DNA from: Clostridia bacterium
GTDB lineage: Bacteria > Bacillota > Clostridia > Christensenellales > Aristaeellaceae
DNA: 48,027 nucleotides
Reading direction: 5' to 3'
Assembly (NCBI GenBank): GCA_017937505.1
Contig: JAGBDL010000065.1
Span: 1-48,027, forward strand
Below are positions 17,443-26,624 of the stretch, piece after piece; position 1 is the first letter of the stretch, and each line of letters opens with the position of its first letter. The notes beneath the pieces are model-generated. The model was given only the letters and a program-made list of their open reading frames with translations, searched no databases and was not told the origin of the DNA. Made by a program: the position numbers and the translations under genes.

Positions 17443-18492
17443 ATGGATGAAGAACGCCTTGTCATGAGCGGCTTCCGCGAGGAGGACGACGACCAGGAGA
17501 GCAGCCTGCGCCCCAAAACGCTGCGCGAATATGTGGGCCAGCAGGCGGTGAAGGACAGCCTGAACATCTACATCCAGGCGGCGCGCCAGAGGCGTGAGCC
17601 GCTGGACCATATCCTGCTCTACGGCCCCCCCGGCCTGGGCAAGACGACGCTGGCCAACATTGTCGCCGCCGAGATGGGCGCGAACATCCGCGTCACCAGC
17701 GGCCCGGCGATCGAGCGCCCGGGCGATCTGGTGGCGCTGGTCTCGAATCTCTCGCAGGGCGACGTGCTGTTCATCGACGAGATTCACCGCCTGTCCCACG
17801 CCGTGGAAGAGGTGCTCTATCCGGCGATGGAGGACTACGCGCTGGACATCGTGACCGGCAAGGGCGCGATGGCCAACAGCATCCGCATTCAGCTGCCCAA
17901 GTTCACGCTGATCGGCGCGACGACCCGCGCAGGCTCGCTGTCCGCGCCGCTGCGCGACCGCTTCGGCATCATCTTCCGGCTGCAGATGTACACTACCGAG
18001 GAGCTCATGCAGATCGTGCATCACTCCGCGGGCGTGCTGGATATCCGGGCGGATGAGGAGGGCGTACGCGAGATTGCGCGCCGCAGCCGCGGCACCCCGC
18101 GAATCGTCAACCGCTGGCTCAAGCGTGTGCGCGACTATGCGCAGGTGCGCGGCGACGGCGTAATCACCCGGGAGATCGCGCGCCAGGCGCTGGCGATGCT
18201 GGATGTGGACGAGCTGGGCCTGGACCGCACGGACCGCGCGATGCTGCATACGATGATGGTCAAGTTCGGCGGCAGGCCGGTGGGCCTGGATACGCTGGCG
18301 GCGACGACCGGCGAGGACGCTGTGACCATCGAGGACGTGATTGAGCCGTATCTGATGCAGCTGGGCTTCATCATGCGCACGCCGCGCGGCCGCATCTGCA
18401 CGCAGGCGGCGTATGATCATATGAAGCTTCCCATGCCGCAGGAAACGCGCACGCAGATCAGAAGCGAAGGCCAGACCAGCCTCCTGGATTAA
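17443..18492 (+). CDS. ruvB: Holliday-junction branch-migration motor RuvB
   Basis: The 349-residue AAA+ ATPase has Walker [16 protein letters not shown] (about residues 59-73), Walker [11 protein letters not shown] (about 107-116), sensor [18 protein letters not shown] and a C-terminal winged helix (about 265-340). It drives branch migration with RuvA. It has the family-typical N-terminus with [16 protein letters not shown] 17443 follows a GAGAGAAG site. Confidence 0.98.
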   Translation: MDEERLVMSGFREEDDDQESSLRPKTLREYVGQQAVKDSLNIYIQAARQRREPLDHILLYGPPGLGKTTLANIVAAEMGANIRVTSGPAIERPGDLVALVSNLSQGDVLFIDEIHRLSHAVEEVLYPAMEDYALDIVTGKGAMANSIRIQLPKFTLIGATTRAGSLSAPLRDRFGIIFRLQMYTTEELMQIVHHSAGVLDIRADEEGVREIARRSRGTPRIVNRWLKRVRDYAQVRGDGVITREIARQALAMLDVDELGLDRTDRAMLHTMMVKFGGRPVGLDTLAATTGEDAVTIEDVIEPYLMQLGFIMRTPRGRICTQAAYDHMKLPMPQETRTQIRSEGQTSLLD

Positions 18493-18494
18493 TC

Positions 18495-18535
18495 CGCCGC
18501 GAAGCGGAGAAGGGGTCTGGAGACAATGTCCCCAG
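18495..18535 (+). repeat. Dispersed intergenic repeat, family 1, copy 2
   Basis: It reads CGCCGCGAAGCGGAGAAGGG at its start and ends in a GGAGACAATGTCCCC hairpin-like segment. It matches the copy at 14491-14531 over about 40 bases with a few changes, and begins 2 bases after the ruvB stop. Confidence 0.75.
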
Positions 18536-18547
18536 GCGGGTTTGGGA

Positions 18548-18641
18548 CCGAAGCCTGCCGCCGCCTGTGGCGGATACAGGCAGGCGGAGCGTCGGGAATC
18601 GCAAGGAGCGGCAATATGCCGCGACTATGCGAGTTCCCCGG
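18548..18641 (+). repeat. Dispersed structured repeat, family 2, copy A
   Basis: It contains nested hairpins CCTGCC...GGCAGG around CCGCC/GGCGG, then a short GCGGCA-ATA-TGCCGC hairpin. It aligns over its whole length with the reverse complement of 24933-25024. The outer parts are conserved, while the small inner hairpin has a different sequence but remains paired. Confidence 0.75.
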
Positions 18642-18683
18642 GGCCTGCGGCCCCAACGTACCCCATGAATGAAGAAAAACGTG

Positions 18684-18721
18684 GTTTCAGAGCGGGATGC
18701 GAAGCATCCTGCGATTGAAAC
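18684..18721. repeat. GTTTCA...TGAAAC hairpin repeat, copy 1
   Basis: Outer arms GTTTCA and TGAAAC enclose GGATGC-GAA-GCATCC. A second copy at 18789-18820 keeps the outer arms and the stem position but changes the inner stem to GGACGC-TTC-GCGTCC. Confidence 0.65.
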
Positions 18722-18788
18722 GGGGCTGATCCGCAAAGCTGTTTTGATCAAGCATCATGAAGCGTATCTGCGGCTTTATTGCAGCACC

Positions 18789-18820
18789 GTTTCAATAGGA
18801 CGCTTCGCGTCCGCTGAAAC
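18789..18820. repeat. GTTTCA...TGAAAC hairpin repeat, copy 2
   Basis: Outer arms GTTTCA and TGAAAC enclose GGACGC-TTC-GCGTCC. Compared with copy 1, the paired inner stem carries a compensatory T-A to C-G change and the loop is replaced. Confidence 0.65.
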
Positions 18821-18884
18821 GGGAGGAAATCCATAGAATGACGCGCTGCGCAATGGGGGGACGCTGGGCGGCTGCCCAGACCCG

Positions 18885-18926
18885 CTTGGGGATTTCATCC
18901 CCAAACCCCTTCATCGCTTCGCGCGG
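18885..18926 (-). repeat. Dispersed intergenic repeat, family 1, copy 3 (inverted)
   Basis: On the minus strand it reads GCGAAGCGATGAAGGGG followed by the hairpin GGGGAT-GAA-ATCCCC, matching copies at 14491 and 18495. It ends about 20 bases before the queA start. Confidence 0.75.
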
Positions 18927-18945
18927 TAAGAAGAGAGATCTCAAT

Positions 18946-21115
<2,170 letters not shown>

Positions 21116-21178
21116 TGCGGCTGCTGACGCCGGCATGCCAAAAGTTGGAGGAGCCGGCGTGAATTCTGCCTGCGGCCC

Positions 21179-21207
21179 TTGCGGTTTTCCTCTATTCCAT
21201 GTATAAT
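21179..21207 (+). promoter_or_regulatory. Promoter of yajC
   Basis: TTGCGG (21179-21184), 17-base spacer, TATAAT (21202-21207). The -35 is partial and the -10 perfect. Confidence 0.65.
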
Positions 21208-21252
21208 AGGAATGCTGTATATCGCAAAATTTGAAAGGATGTGTCTTTTTCC

Positions 21253-21642
21253 ATGAATGCCAAGCTCATGAGCCTGTTGGCCGACGCGACTGCGGCTGCC
21301 GAGGCGACTGCCGGCGCCGAGGCCGAGATGTCCACCGGCGCGATGATCATCTACTACGCCGTACAGTTCCTGCCGATGATCCTCATCTTCGTCATCTTCT
21401 ATTTCATGCTCATCCGTCCGCAGCGCAAGAAGGACAAGGAAGCCAAGAAGATGCTCGAAAACCTGAAGGTTGGCGACCGCATCTGCACCATCGGCGGCAT
21501 CTACGGCACCATCGTGCGCATCAAGGACGAGGTGCTGACCATCGAGGTCGGCGAGCAGAAGACCCAGATGATGATCGCGCGCTGGGCGGTTCGCAACGTC
21601 GAGCAGCTCTCCGTGACCAACGACGCCGAGACCCTCATCTGA
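21253..21642 (+). CDS. yajC: Preprotein translocase accessory subunit YajC
   Basis: The 129-residue protein has an N-terminal Ala-rich stretch, one membrane helix (about residues 32-54, VQFLPMILIFVIFYFMLIRP), then the PQRKKDKEAKKML motif and a small KVGDRICTIGGIYG beta domain. YajC associates with SecDF-SecYEG. An in-frame GTG at 21241 is directly after AAAGGAT and too close; ATG 21253 is 14 bases away. The true start is therefore slightly uncertain. Position after queA-tgt is the usual one in Bacillota. Confidence 0.93.
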   Translation: MNAKLMSLLADATAAAEATAGAEAEMSTGAMIIYYAVQFLPMILIFVIFYFMLIRPQRKKDKEAKKMLENLKVGDRICTIGGIYGTIVRIKDEVLTIEVGEQKTQMMIARWAVRNVEQLSVTNDAETLI

Positions 21643-21682
21643 CCGGCGCCTCAGCGCAGCTTTCAAATCCGCATAATCAAAA

Positions 21683-21716
21683 CCGCTCTGTCATAGGGTT
21701 GACCATGACAGAGCGG
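21683..21716 (+). terminator. Terminator after yajC
   Basis: CCGCTCTGTCAT and ATGACAGAGCGG form a perfect 12-bp stem with a 10-base loop, followed by CTTTTG. Confidence 0.85.
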
Positions 21717-21797
21717 CTTTTGCTATGTGGTCTTTTCCGCAAAGCGCTGGTCTCGGGCACAGAGTTGAGGGATTTGCATCGCCTTGCCGCGATGCGG

Positions 21798-21812
21798 CCG
21801 GCATCATGCCGG
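21798..21812 (+). repeat. Short hairpin repeat CCGGCATCATGCCGG
   Basis: The same 15-base hairpin is found at the end of dinB (10265-10283). Here it is followed by TTTT and lies 22 bases before the next gene start, so it could also terminate or attenuate. Confidence 0.5.
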
Positions 21813-21834
21813 TTTTAATCTGGGAGGGATTCAA

Positions 21835-22299
21835 GTGGACAGCAAAGCGCAGCCTTTCGTGCAGAAGACGGATCGGGGACTGGATTCCTTCAAGCGCTCC
21901 ATGCGCCGGAGCATGCGCAGGGGCAGGGGAAGGAGCGCGCTGGGCGCGGTGCTCAGGGGCGTGCTCGTGAGCGCAAGCATCACGGTGATCAGCGTGGCCG
22001 TCTTCGCGTTGGTTCTCAACTGGTGGGACGCGAGCGACCGGGCGATCACGGCGATCAACCAGGTCGTCAAGTTCGTCTCCATTCTCGCAGGCGTGGTGTC
22101 GGCACTGGATGGTCAGACGCAGGGCGGAACGGCGCGCGGCGTGTGCGTGGGACTGCTGTATATGACGCTGGGCATCCTCTGCTACTGCCTGCTGATAGGA
22201 GAGAATCCGTCGCTGACCTCGTATCTGGCGGACCTGGGCATGGGCGTGGCCAGCGGCGGGCTGTTCGGGATGATCCTCACCTCGCGAAATAGCGCCTGA
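21835..22299 (+). CDS. TIGR04086-type four-helix membrane protein
   Basis: The 154-residue protein has a basic N-terminus (RSMRRSMRRGRGRS) and about four membrane helices (starting near residues 39, 77, 102 and 128), with the pattern of the TIGR04086 family of Bacillota. GTG 21835 follows GGGAGGGAT. No function is known. It lies downstream of yajC but behind a strong terminator and a short hairpin repeat. Confidence 0.75.
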   Translation: MDSKAQPFVQKTDRGLDSFKRSMRRSMRRGRGRSALGAVLRGVLVSASITVISVAVFALVLNWWDASDRAITAINQVVKFVSILAGVVSALDGQTQGGTARGVCVGLLYMTLGILCYCLLIGENPSLTSYLADLGMGVASGGLFGMILTSRNSA

Positions 22300-22415
22300 A
22301 CACGGGATGCCGGCAGGCGGCGCGCCGGGAAGCCCGGGTTTTCAGGGCCGGGGAACCGGAAAAGGGCGCTCTTTGCCCGCAGACAGAAAAAACTCCGCAA
22401 TAACAGATATTTTGC

Positions 22416-22444
22416 TTGCAACTCCCGCGCAACAGTGATAGAAT
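22416..22444 (+). promoter_or_regulatory. Promoter of the cation:proton antiporter gene
   Basis: TTGCAA (22416-22421), 17-base spacer, TAGAAT (22439-22444). Confidence 0.6.
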
Positions 22445-22450
22445 ACAGCA

Positions 22451-22478
22451 CGGAAAATGGTCGGTCGATCATTTTCCG
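22451..22478 (+). promoter_or_regulatory. 5'-leader hairpin before the antiporter
   Basis: CGGAAAATG and CATTTTCCG form a perfect 9-bp stem with a 10-base loop, followed by TTCATTTTTGC. It lies between the promoter and the start codon, where it could act as an attenuator or as an operator for a repressor. Confidence 0.45.
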
Positions 22479-22516
22479 TTCATTTTTGCATTTTGAAGAA
22501 AAGAAGGCGTCAACCT

Positions 22517-23788
22517 ATGGAAATTTATCTGATCGGTTTGGCTGTCGCCATGGTGGGCGGACTCATGCTCTCCCGACTGACCAGGCTGATTCATCTGCCG
22601 GCGGTTACCGCGTATCTGGTGGCGGGATTGCTGCTGGGCCCGTTCTGCGTGGGCGCGCTGCAGGTGCAGGGCCTGGGCTTCAACTCCCTTGCGCAGGTGG
22701 AGACGATGAAAATCGTCAGCCAGACGGCGCTGGGCTTTATCGCGTTCTCGATGGGCAATGAATTCCGCCTCAAACAGCTGAGGGCCATGGGCAAGAACGC
22801 GATCATCATCGGCATCCTGCAGGCGGTGATCACGACCATCGTGGTGGATATCGCCCTGATCGCGCTGCACCTGTGCTTCCCGACGATGATCTCCATCCCG
22901 TGCGCGATCACCCTGGGCGCGATCGCGTCCGCGACGGCTCCGGCGGCCACGATGATGGTCGTGCGCCAGTACAAGGCGGACGGCCCGATGACCCGCCTGC
23001 TGATGCTGGTCGTCGCCATCGACGACGCGGTGGGCCTGCTGCTGTTCTCCGTGTCCTTCGGCATTGCCAATGCGCTGGCCAGCGGCGCGGTGAGCATCGT
23101 GGCCGTCGTCGTGGAGCCGATCGTGGAGATCGTGCTGTCCCTGGCGCTCGGCGCGGTGATGGGCTGGCTGCTTCATCGGGTGGAGAAGTTCTTCCACTCC
23201 CGAAGCAAGCGTATGACCATCTCCATCGCGTTTGTCATGCTGACCGTCGGCCTGTCCATGCTCGAATTCAAGATCGGCCCGGTCAACTGCGGCTTCTCCC
23301 TGCTGCTGGTGTGCATGATGACCGGCACCATCTTCTGCAACGTCTGCCCGACGTCTGAGGAGCTGATGGAGCGCGTGGAGAACTGGACGATGCCGCTCAA
23401 CGTGCTGTTCTTCGTGCTCTCCGGCGCGGAGCTGGACCTCAACGTCCTGGCGCAGCCGGTGACGCTCATCGTCGGCGTGGTGTACATCATCGCGCGCTCC
23501 GCGGGCAAGTATTACGGCGCGGCGTTCAGCTGCGGCATGACCCATCAGCCGAAGCCGATCGTCAGCCATCTGGGCATCACGCTGCTGCCGCAGGCCGGTG
23601 TGGCGCTGGGCATGGCGATGACGGCCGCGACGCTGGCGGACGGCGCGCTGGCGCGCAATGTCGTGCTGTTCTCCGTGCTGGTGTATGAGCTGGTCGGCCC
23701 GGCGCTGACCAAGCGTTCGCTGACGGCGGTGGGCGAGATTCGTCCGGAGGGCCGTACCAGCGCCCGAAAGCTCAACGCGGCCAGCTGA
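22517..23788 (+). CDS. Cation:proton antiporter (CPA2/KefB-like membrane domain)
   Basis: The 423-residue protein starts MEIYLIGLAVAMVGGLMLSR and has about 12 membrane helices. The LPAVTAYLVAGLLLGPF segment near residue 28 and the ATAPAATMMVVRQY and AIDDAVGLLLF segments (about residues 140-180, with the tandem DD) are typical of Na+/H+ or K+/H+ antiporters. It lacks C-terminal RCK/TrkA nucleotide-binding domains. ATG 22517 was chosen for the conserved start; the ribosome site AAGAAGGCG is modest. It is a single-gene unit with its own promoter and terminator. Confidence 0.9.
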   Translation: MEIYLIGLAVAMVGGLMLSRLTRLIHLPAVTAYLVAGLLLGPFCVGALQVQGLGFNSLAQVETMKIVSQTALGFIAFSMGNEFRLKQLRAMGKNAIIIGILQAVITTIVVDIALIALHLCFPTMISIPCAITLGAIASATAPAATMMVVRQYKADGPMTRLLMLVVAIDDAVGLLLFSVSFGIANALASGAVSIVAVVVEPIVEIVLSLALGAVMGWLLHRVEKFFHSRSKRMTISIAFVMLTVGLSMLEFKIGPVNCGFSLLLVCMMTGTIFCNVCPTSEELMERVENWTMPLNVLFFVLSGAELDLNVLAQPVTLIVGVVYIIARSAGKYYGAAFSCGMTHQPKPIVSHLGITLLPQAGVALGMAMTAATLADGALARNVVLFSVLVYELVGPALTKRSLTAVGEIRPEGRTSARKLNAAS

Positions 23789-23805
23789 TCCCTTCCGTCC
23801 CCATC

Positions 23806-23832
23806 AAACGCAGCCTGAAAATGGCTGCGTTT
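23806..23832 (+). terminator. Terminator after the antiporter
   Basis: AAACGCAGCC and GGCTGCGTTT form a 10-bp stem with a 7-base loop, ending in a T-rich tail. Confidence 0.85.
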
Positions 23833-23837
23833 TGTGT

Positions 23838-23865
23838 TTGCAAGCGGAGAAAACCATGGTATACT
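23838..23865 (+). promoter_or_regulatory. Promoter of the SASA-type esterase gene
   Basis: TTGCAA (23838-23843), 16-base spacer, TATACT (23860-23865) with TG at the extended -10 position. Confidence 0.7.
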
Positions 23866-23896
23866 CTAGACAAAAAGAATGCATTGTGGTGATTCA

Positions 23897-24757
23897 ATGA
23901 AGGAAAAGTACATGATCCTGTGCGTCGCCGGGCAGTCCAACGCCGTCGGCTACGACGAGTCGCCCGTGATCGCGCAGGACAGACCGGACGATGCGCGCAT
24001 TGCCCAGCTCGGCTTGTATGGCGAAGACAATTTGCGCATCATTCCGCTGGGCGTGTGCGCGCAGAATCTGCAGGACATGCGGCCCTACGGCCATCCGTCC
24101 AATCCCGGCGTGGGCACGAAGGGCATCCATCTGCCGCTGGCCCGGCTGCTCCTGAAGGAGATTCCGGAGGATTACGGCATCCTGGTGATCGCCTGCGCGT
24201 ACGGCGGCACGGGCTTTACCGTCGGGGAAATCGGCGCATATGACGCGGCGGCGATGCGCCCTGCGCCGGGCGTGTGGCGCTGGGGCGTTCAGTCGAATTA
24301 CTGCCGGTGCATGCGCGACCGCATCACCTACGCGCTCGACCTGAACCCCGAGAACCGGTTTCTCGGCGTCGTCTGGTGCCAGGGCGAGCACGACAGCGGC
24401 GACGCGGCAGGACACTGGCGCGGCTTCGAGGCGATGACGGAGGACTTCTTCCGCGACCTTGGCGCGCGCTATCCGGGCCGCGTGTACAGGGGCGGCTGGA
24501 ACCGGTCGGTCTGGTACAATGTCGAGACGGTCGCGTACTGGTACGATCTGGAGGGCTGCCGGGAAATCTGGGCCAACTACCGCCGCTGGAGCCCGGAAAC
24601 CTATGTGCCGGTTCCGCGCGATACCGATTCCAACGAGGTGAACGGCACGGGCATCACCGCGCGCGTGCGTGCCCAGCACTTTGGCAACGACGCCTTTGAG
24701 CGGGTCGTCGCACCGCGGGTGGCTGAGGTGATGGGGAAACGACTTGACTTCGGATAA
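23897..24757 (+). CDS. Carbohydrate acetylesterase, SASA (sialate O-acetylesterase-like) family
   Basis: The 286-residue protein carries the SGNH-type block CVAGQSNAVGYDE near residues 9-21 (catalytic Ser in GQSN). It also has VIACAYGGTGFT, WCQGEHDSGD (about 161) and the late His in RAQHFGNDAFE (about 260-270), the set of the PF03629 family. Relatives deacetylate sialic acid or xylan. No signal peptide is seen, so it may act on imported sugars. ATG 23897 follows a TGGTGAT site; upstream codons are less likely. Confidence 0.82.
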   Translation: MKEKYMILCVAGQSNAVGYDESPVIAQDRPDDARIAQLGLYGEDNLRIIPLGVCAQNLQDMRPYGHPSNPGVGTKGIHLPLARLLLKEIPEDYGILVIACAYGGTGFTVGEIGAYDAAAMRPAPGVWRWGVQSNYCRCMRDRITYALDLNPENRFLGVVWCQGEHDSGDAAGHWRGFEAMTEDFFRDLGARYPGRVYRGGWNRSVWYNVETVAYWYDLEGCREIWANYRRWSPETYVPVPRDTDSNEVNGTGITARVRAQHFGNDAFERVVAPRVAEVMGKRLDFG

Positions 24758-24778
24758 GTGAAGAACCGCTTGGGGTAA

Positions 24779-24829
24779 GAGCAGCCAGTTGGCTGCTCAG
24801 ACCGTCGACAAAGTATTGTCGACGGTCTG
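24779..24829 (+). terminator. Two tandem perfect hairpins after the esterase
   Basis: GAGCAGCCA-GT-TGGCTGCTC (24779-24798) is followed at once by CAGACCGTCGAC, an 8-base loop and GTCGACGGTCTG (24798-24829). Both stems are perfect (9 and 12 bp). They lie 22 bases past the stop and probably terminate transcription, although no strong T-run follows. Confidence 0.6.
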
Positions 24830-24932
24830 TCGCTACAAGTCTGCCAGGGCATCCTTGCGGCGGTTCAAACATCATTTTCTTGTGTGCTGTGCGCACGGCC
24901 AGAAAATGATCAAGGAAGCGGCTTGCAGCCTT

Positions 24933-25024
24933 CCGGGAAACTCGCGTAGTCGCCCTTCAAGTGCGACTTGCGATTTCCGGCGCTTCGCCTGCCTGTTTCC
25001 GCCACTGGCGGCGGCAGGCTTCGG
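24933..25024 (-). repeat. Dispersed structured repeat, family 2, copy B
   Basis: Its reverse complement aligns with 18548-18641. It shares CCGAAGCCTGCCGCCGCC, the CCTGCC/GGCAGG hairpin and GCGAGT..CCCGG, but has a different inner hairpin (GTCGC/GCGAC). It lies in the 890-base gene-poor junction before the secretion locus. Confidence 0.75.
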
Positions 25025-25166
25025 CCCCTCGCGCCGCGCATGTCGCCGCTGCGGATTTCATATGAAGGGGCTGCGGCCCCTTCACAAGCAGTTTTGTCAA
25101 GGGGTTTTTGGGGAGCTGCTGATAAATAAACAGTGATTTATCACAACCGACAATTCTATCAACAAA

Positions 25167-25215
25167 AGGCCTTTTGGGGAATCGGATTCCTTATAATCCG
25201 CTCCCCGAAAGGCCT
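25167..25215. other. Compound inverted repeat at the IS remnant edge
   Basis: AGGCCTTTTGGGGA pairs with TCCCCGAAAGGCCT (one G-T), with inner CGGATT/AATCCG. It abuts the stop of the transposase remnant. It may be the remnant's terminator or an IS end. Confidence 0.6.
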
Positions 25216-25444
25216 AAATAGGTATAGATCCCTCTTGTCGAGCGATCTCAAGTATTTGGGAGACTGCCCTGCATACGCCGGCATGGCGGAGATTGGAACT
25301 GAGGAACAATGCATACAGCTGATTTGCGTTCTTCTGCAATCCGAGATATGCTGTTTTGGAGTATCCAAACTGACGCATCACGATCCTGAGTTCCACTTTA
25401 CAGCGAATAGAAGTCTTACGATGATCGATAAACTGTTCCCAAAA
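25214..25444 (-). pseudogene. C-terminal remnant of an IS5-type transposase
   Basis: The readable part includes FWEQFIDHRKTSIRCKVEL, RQFGYSKTAYLGLQKNANQ and LYALFLSSNL. This is the final block of IS5-group DDE transposases, where the usual form is KSSVRCKVEHPF...RQFGYxKxxYRGLxKN. The catalytic Glu-containing VEH has become VEL, the N-terminal three quarters of the enzyme is absent and no target-site duplication can be seen. It marks a past insertion at the left border of the secretion locus. Frame upstream of 25444 is open but not recognisable. Confidence 0.7.
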
Positions 25445-25523
25445 AATGGCTTCGAAAACTCCGGCAGAAAGATATTTGTACAGGTTCGATTCTCTTGCAA
25501 TCTGTCCAAACTTGTCAAAGTAT

Positions 25524-25552
25524 TTGACATTTGATAGTGGATTTATTATAAT
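25524..25552 (+). promoter_or_regulatory. Perfect-consensus promoter of the T7SS operon
   Basis: TTGACA (25524-25529), exactly 17 bases, TATAAT (25547-25552). It lies about 100 bases before the first gene of the secretion locus, upstream of the IS remnant frame on the opposite strand. Confidence 0.9.
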
Positions 25553-25651
25553 GAAAACGATATTGGACAACACATTTGGTAATATGAACGACAACTGTTC
25601 TAAACAATCAGGATGTTGATACCTGCATTGTGCATAGGAGGGAAAGGATCA

Positions 25652-26569
25652 TTGCATAGCAATTTGATAGTACCTATACCAGTGTGGCTTCTTCTGCTGA
25701 CGATTGTATTATCCATTGGTCTGGCTTTGATGATTAAAAGAGGTATGAAAGGTTACTTCTTTGCGAAAGAAGAATCAGGGGATTCTTCTAAGAGAGGCTA
25801 TGTGGTTCATCACGAAAGCGTTGCTGAGCGAATTGATCGAACAGTGAATCCCTACAGCCGGGGTGTGGTGCTGGAAGGTGAAGATGAAACAGTGAATCCC
25901 TACAGCCGGGGTGTGGTGCTGGAAGGCGAAGATGAAACAGTGAATCCCTACAGCCGGGGTGTGGTGCTGGAAGGCGAAGATGAAACAGTGAATCCCTACA
26001 GCCGGGGTGTAATGCTGGAAGGCGAAGATGAAACAGTGAATCCCTACAGCCGGGGTATGGTGCTGGAAGGCGAAGATGAAACAGTGAATCCCTACAGCCG
26101 GGGTATGGTGCCGGAAGACGAGGGTGAAACTGAGAATCCGTATGGATGGAACATGAAGGCGCAAAACGAAGATGAAACGGTGAATCCATACTATGCGGTA
26201 GGCAATAGTTTGGTGATGGACGAGGAGAAAACGGTAAACCCATATGCACAGGACTGGATGCCAAAGCTGACGGTCGGCTTTATCCTAGAAAATACGCAGG
26301 GAATCCGGAAAAAAGAAATGAGCTTTTCAGGTTCTATGTGGATTGGAAGCAGCGCACAATGCGAATTGCAAATCGGTATTCCGGATGACCATTTGATTTG
26401 CGTGGAACTGACATATGGGGGCGGAAATCTCTATGCCAGAAATATCTCGCATAGTGGAGAAATTGTGCTCTTGAATAACAGTAAACTCGGGGATGATCTG
26501 GTTCCATTGAAAAAAGGGAGTATTATAAGAATTGATCAGACACAGATAACAATTGCATATATCAGGTAA
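25652..26569 (+). CDS. Membrane-anchored FHA-like protein with TVNPY repeats
   Basis: The 305-residue protein has one N-terminal membrane helix (about residues 9-30), a repeat region (about 64-200) and a C-terminal FHA-like beta domain (about 206-305). The repeats are 16 residues (48 bp), unit TVNPYSRGVVLEGEDE, six near-identical plus three degenerate. The threonines fall near residues 64, 80, 96, 112, 128, 144, 160, 176 and 194. Acidic residues before each Thr make them plausible Ser/Thr-kinase targets, like the ETTSV motif of GarA. The FHA-like domain is divergent (WIGSS for the usual GR-S block). TTG 25652 follows AGGAGGGA; ATG 25613 lacks a ribosome site. First gene of the T7SS operon; a phospho-relay adaptor is inferred. 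Confidence 0.8.
   Translation: MHSNLIVPIPVWLLLLTIVLSIGLALMIKRGMKGYFFAKEESGDSSKRGYVVHHESVAERIDRTVNPYSRGVVLEGEDETVNPYSRGVVLEGEDETVNPYSRGVVLEGEDETVNPYSRGVMLEGEDETVNPYSRGMVLEGEDETVNPYSRGMVPEDEGETENPYGWNMKAQNEDETVNPYYAVGNSLVMDEEKTVNPYAQDWMPKLTVGFILENTQGIRKKEMSFSGSMWIGSSAQCELQIGIPDDHLICVELTYGGGNLYARNISHSGEIVLLNNSKLGDDLVPLKKGSIIRIDQTQITIAYIR
25841..26128 (+). repeat. Six tandem 48-bp in-frame repeats
   Basis: Units start at 25841, 25889, 25937, 25985, 26033 and 26081, each opening ACAGTGAATCCCTACAGCCG. Differences between units are few and mostly in the last third. Three degenerate units continue to about 26250. Near-identity at DNA level predicts length variation by slippage or recombination. Confidence 0.95.
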
Positions 26570-26624
26570 GGCGGAATATGAGGGGCGAGAGAGACATTTG
26601 GCAAAAAACCAAGGAGAATGACTG

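Noticed and set aside
25133..25534. Plus-strand 133-codon frame over the IS remnant
   Set aside because: The minus strand of the same stretch matches an IS5 transposase end; the plus frame has no ribosome site or motif.
25841..26250. Regular repeats resembling a CRISPR array
   Set aside because: The 48-bp units are directly adjacent, in frame and without unique spacers; they encode a protein repeat and no cas gene is near.
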